64,000 bases of DNA from Acetobacter musti (GTDB taxonomy: Bacteria; Pseudomonadota; Alphaproteobacteria; Acetobacterales; Acetobacteraceae), in assembly GCF_011516835.1 (NCBI RefSeq), contig NZ_WOTB01000009.1:62001-126000 (forward strand). The letters are read 5' to 3'. The position numbers and the translations under genes are program-made. Position 1 is the first letter of the stretch. Each line of letters begins with the position of its first letter. The notes under the pieces are model-generated. The model saw only the letters and a program-made list of their open reading frames with translations. It did no database searches and was not told where the DNA came from. This document shows positions 62,136-64,000 of this stretch, in pieces.

Positions 62136-64000
62136 TTAATCAGCGTCCGCCGTGGTCCTGCTTTTCGCGCTGCTGCGCGTCGTCGTTTTCGGTTTCGTGG
62201 CCTTTGCCTTTGCCGTGGTCTTCTTCGCTGCGGGTTTAGCCTTTGCCGTTGCTCCGGCTGTTTTCTTTGCCGTGGCGGCTTTTGCCTTTGGTTTCGCGGC
62301 GGTTTTGCCGCCCTTCGCTTTGAGCGGTTTTCCCTTTTCGGCGAGAAGAGCCAGGGCACCATCCAGCGTGGTGTCATCCATGCTTTCGCCGCGCGGGAGA
62401 TTGGCGACGACCTGACCGTGCTGAACGTACGGACCAAAGCGGCCCTTGCGGACGAGTACGGGCTCGCCGTCTTTCGGATGTGTTCCCAGTGTGCGGATGG
62501 AGGCCATTTTTTTGGCCAGCGCATCCACAGCACGATTGAGACCGACCGTCAGAACGTCGTCATCCTTGTCCAGCGAGCCGTAGATGGCCCCCATTTTCAC
62601 ATAGGGCCCGAAGCGGCCGAGGCCGGCTTCGATCGGTTCGCCGAATTCGGGATGGATGCCGACAATACGGGGCAGGCTGAGAAGGCCCACGGCCTGATCG
62701 AGCGTGATGGAGGCGCCGTCCATGCCGCGTGGCAGGGAAGCCCGTTTCGGCTTTGCCTTTTTGTCTTCCGGATTCGGTTCGCCCTGCTGGACATAGAGGC
62801 CCCACGGACCACGGCGCAGTGTGATGTCCTCGCCGGTTTCCGGATGCTGGCCAAGGACGCGCATTCCATCCTTCAGACCTTCGCCGCCATCTCCTTCGCC
62901 GCCATCGACTGCGAGGCGGCGGGTGTACTGACACTCGGGATAATTCGAACAGCCGATGAAGGCGCCGTAACGGCCGAGTTTCAGGCCGAGCCGGCCGGTG
63001 CCGCAGGCCGTGCACTGACGAGGGTCGGTGCCGTCGGCGGAGGGCGGGAAGAAATGCGGACCGAGATCGCGGTCCAGCGCGTCAATGACCTCTGTGATCG
63101 TCAGATCCCGGGTCTGCGCGACGGCCTCGGAGAACGCATCCCAGAACGCGCTCATCACGGCGCGCCAGTCGACGCGGCCGTCCGAGATTTCATCGAGTTG
63201 CTCTTCGAGACCGGCGGTGAACTGCGTGTCCACATAGCGCTCGAAGAATGACACGAGGAACGCCGTGACGAGACGGCCACGGTCTTCCGGGATGAAGCGA
63301 CGGTTTTCCAGACGGACATAGCTGCGGTCCCGCAGCACGGTCAGGATGGAGGCGTATGTGGACGGCCGGCCGATGCCGATCTCTTCCATTTTCTTGACCA
63401 GGGACGCCTCTGAATAGCGCGGCGGCGGCTGGGTAAAATGCTGCTCGGCCTTCACGTCGCCGCGTTTCAGCGGGTCGCGCTCGTTCATGGGCGGGAGCAT
63501 GCGGCTTTCGTCATCCGCCGCCTTGTCCGCCTCGTCTCTGCCTTCGGAGTACAGCTTCAGGAAGCCGTCGAAAGCGATGATCGAGCCGGTGGCGCGCAGA
63601 ACCGTTTTGCCGGGCACGTCGGCGACATCGACAGCGACCTGATCGAGTTCGGCGGACTGCATCTGGCTGGCGACGGCGCGTTTCCAGACGAGTTCGTAAA
63701 GTCTGCGCTGCTCGTCTGTGAGGTGACGGCTCACGGAAGCCGGTGTGCGGCTGACATCTGTCGGACGGACAGCCTCATGGGCTTCCTGCGCGTTTTTGGC
63801 CTTCGTCGTATAGACGCGCGGCTGAGCCGGGACGTAGCCCGGTCCGAAATCCTTGCCGATATGGCGTCTGATATCGGTGATGGCTTCTGCGGCCATCGTG
63901 ACGCCGTCGGTTCGCATATAGGTGATGAGACCGACCGTCTCACCGCCGAGATCGATCCCTTCATAAAGCTGCTGGGCGGTGCGCATGGTCACCTGCGCGC
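62136..64000 (-). CDS. topA: DNA topoisomerase I, C-terminal part (5' end outside window)
   Basis: Relaxes negative supercoils. The frame is open to the window edge, so the N-terminal TOPRIM region is outside. The visible part starts just before the active-site Tyr in ETVGLITYMRTDGVTM. Then come ASLVKKMEEIGIGRPSTYA, one four-cysteine zinc finger (CTACGTGRLGLKLGRYGAFIGCSNYPEC, short: CTACG...CSNYPEC) and two TopoI C-terminal repeats (GRFGPYV). The tail of about 50 residues is Lys/Ala-rich (KAKAATAKKTAGATAKAKPA), a DNA-binding extension common in Alphaproteobacteria. It is upstream of rnr by 50 bases. Confidence 0.96.
   Translation of the reverse strand, partial: AQVTMRTAQQLYEGIDLGGETVGLITYMRTDGVTMAAEAITDIRRHIGKDFGPGYVPAQPRVYTTKAKNAQEAHEAVRPTDVSRTPASVSRHLTDEQRRLYELVWKRAVASQMQSAELDQVAVDVADVPGKTVLRATGSIIAFDGFLKLYSEGRDEADKAADDESRMLPPMNERDPLKRGDVKAEQHFTQPPPRYSEASLVKKMEEIGIGRPSTYASILTVLRDRSYVRLENRRFIPEDRGRLVTAFLVSFFERYVDTQFTAGLEEQLDEISDGRVDWRAVMSAFWDAFSEAVAQTRDLTITEVIDALDRDLGPHFFPPSADGTDPRQCTACGTGRLGLKLGRYGAFIGCSNYPECQYTRRLAVDGGEGDGGEGLKDGMRVLGQHPETGEDITLRRGPWGLYVQQGEPNPEDKKAKPKRASLPRGMDGASITLDQAVGLLSLPRIVGIHPEFGEPIEAGLGRFGPYVKMGAIYGSLDKDDDVLTVGLNRAVDALAKKMASIRTLGTHPKDGEPVLVRKGRFGPYVQHGQVVANLPRGESMDDTTLDGALALLAEKGKPLKAKGGKTAAKPKAKAATAKKTAGATAKAKPAAKKTTAKAKATKPKTTTRSSAKSRTTADAD

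Overview
The window looks like a piece of the core chromosome of an acetic acid bacterium (Acetobacteraceae, Alphaproteobacteria). The evidence is the high GC content, the alphaproteobacterial gene order dusB-ntrB-ntrC-ntrY-ntrX-hfq-hflX, a SAM-II type riboswitch in front of metZ, the long cysteine-poor form of ribosomal protein L36, and several small secreted proteins that I can place only loosely. I cannot name the genus from the sequence alone. No phage, transposase, CRISPR array, toxin-antitoxin operon or defence island is visible. Most of the window is housekeeping.

Layout. 1-6.9 kb: the 3' part of gltA, a small unknown gene, an ELM1-like gene, pyrE, murI, a polyprenyl diphosphate synthase and a tRNA N6-methyltransferase gene. 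7-12.3 kb: dps, a TspO-like gene, a secreted protein, a TPR protein, rpmJ, and two tandem lipoproteins built from two retropepsin-like domains each. The second lipoprotein has lost both catalytic aspartates. 12.4-22.3 kb: tRNA-Asp and the Ntr operon with hfq-hflX. 22.6-27.5 kb: membrane protein, a Na+/H+ antiporter with a C-terminal cNMP-binding fold, nitroreductase, entericidin-like lipoprotein. 27.6-31.5 kb: a run of + strand genes including dcd, murA, an esterase and a GNAT acetyltransferase. 31.5-36.6 kb: small accessory genes, tRNA-Gly(CCC), an AT-richer exostosin-like glycosyltransferase gene interrupted by one in-frame amber codon, and an unknown secreted protein.

36.6-43.4 kb: an RND efflux operon (adaptor, pump, outer-membrane factor) facing a divergent TetR-family gene, with a perfect 14-bp palindrome lying on the predicted efflux -10 box. 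43.5-50.8 kb: AsmA-like protein, riboswitch-controlled metZ, apaG, folE, a POTRA-only secreted protein and a TPR/glycosyltransferase protein whose 3' end overlaps parE. 50.8-64 kb: parE, two small secreted proteins, an Rrf2 regulator divergent from cysK, an OmpA-like porin, and the minus-strand series topA-rnr-S41 peptidase-DUF1491, with topA cut by the window edge.

A dispersed intergenic element of about 150-175 bp occurs three times (1.2, 4.6 and 32.6 kb), with a probable decayed fourth copy at 48.3 kb. Every copy lies between convergent genes. Sulfur metabolism (metZ with its riboswitch, cysK next to an Rrf2 regulator) and nitrogen control (two Ntr two-component systems) are the clearest regulatory themes. 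I saw no convincing new multi-gene system. The best leads are the intact/dead retropepsin lipoprotein pair, the amber-interrupted glycosyltransferase, the convergent-junction repeat family, and a terminator hairpin lying inside the reading frame downstream of rpmJ.
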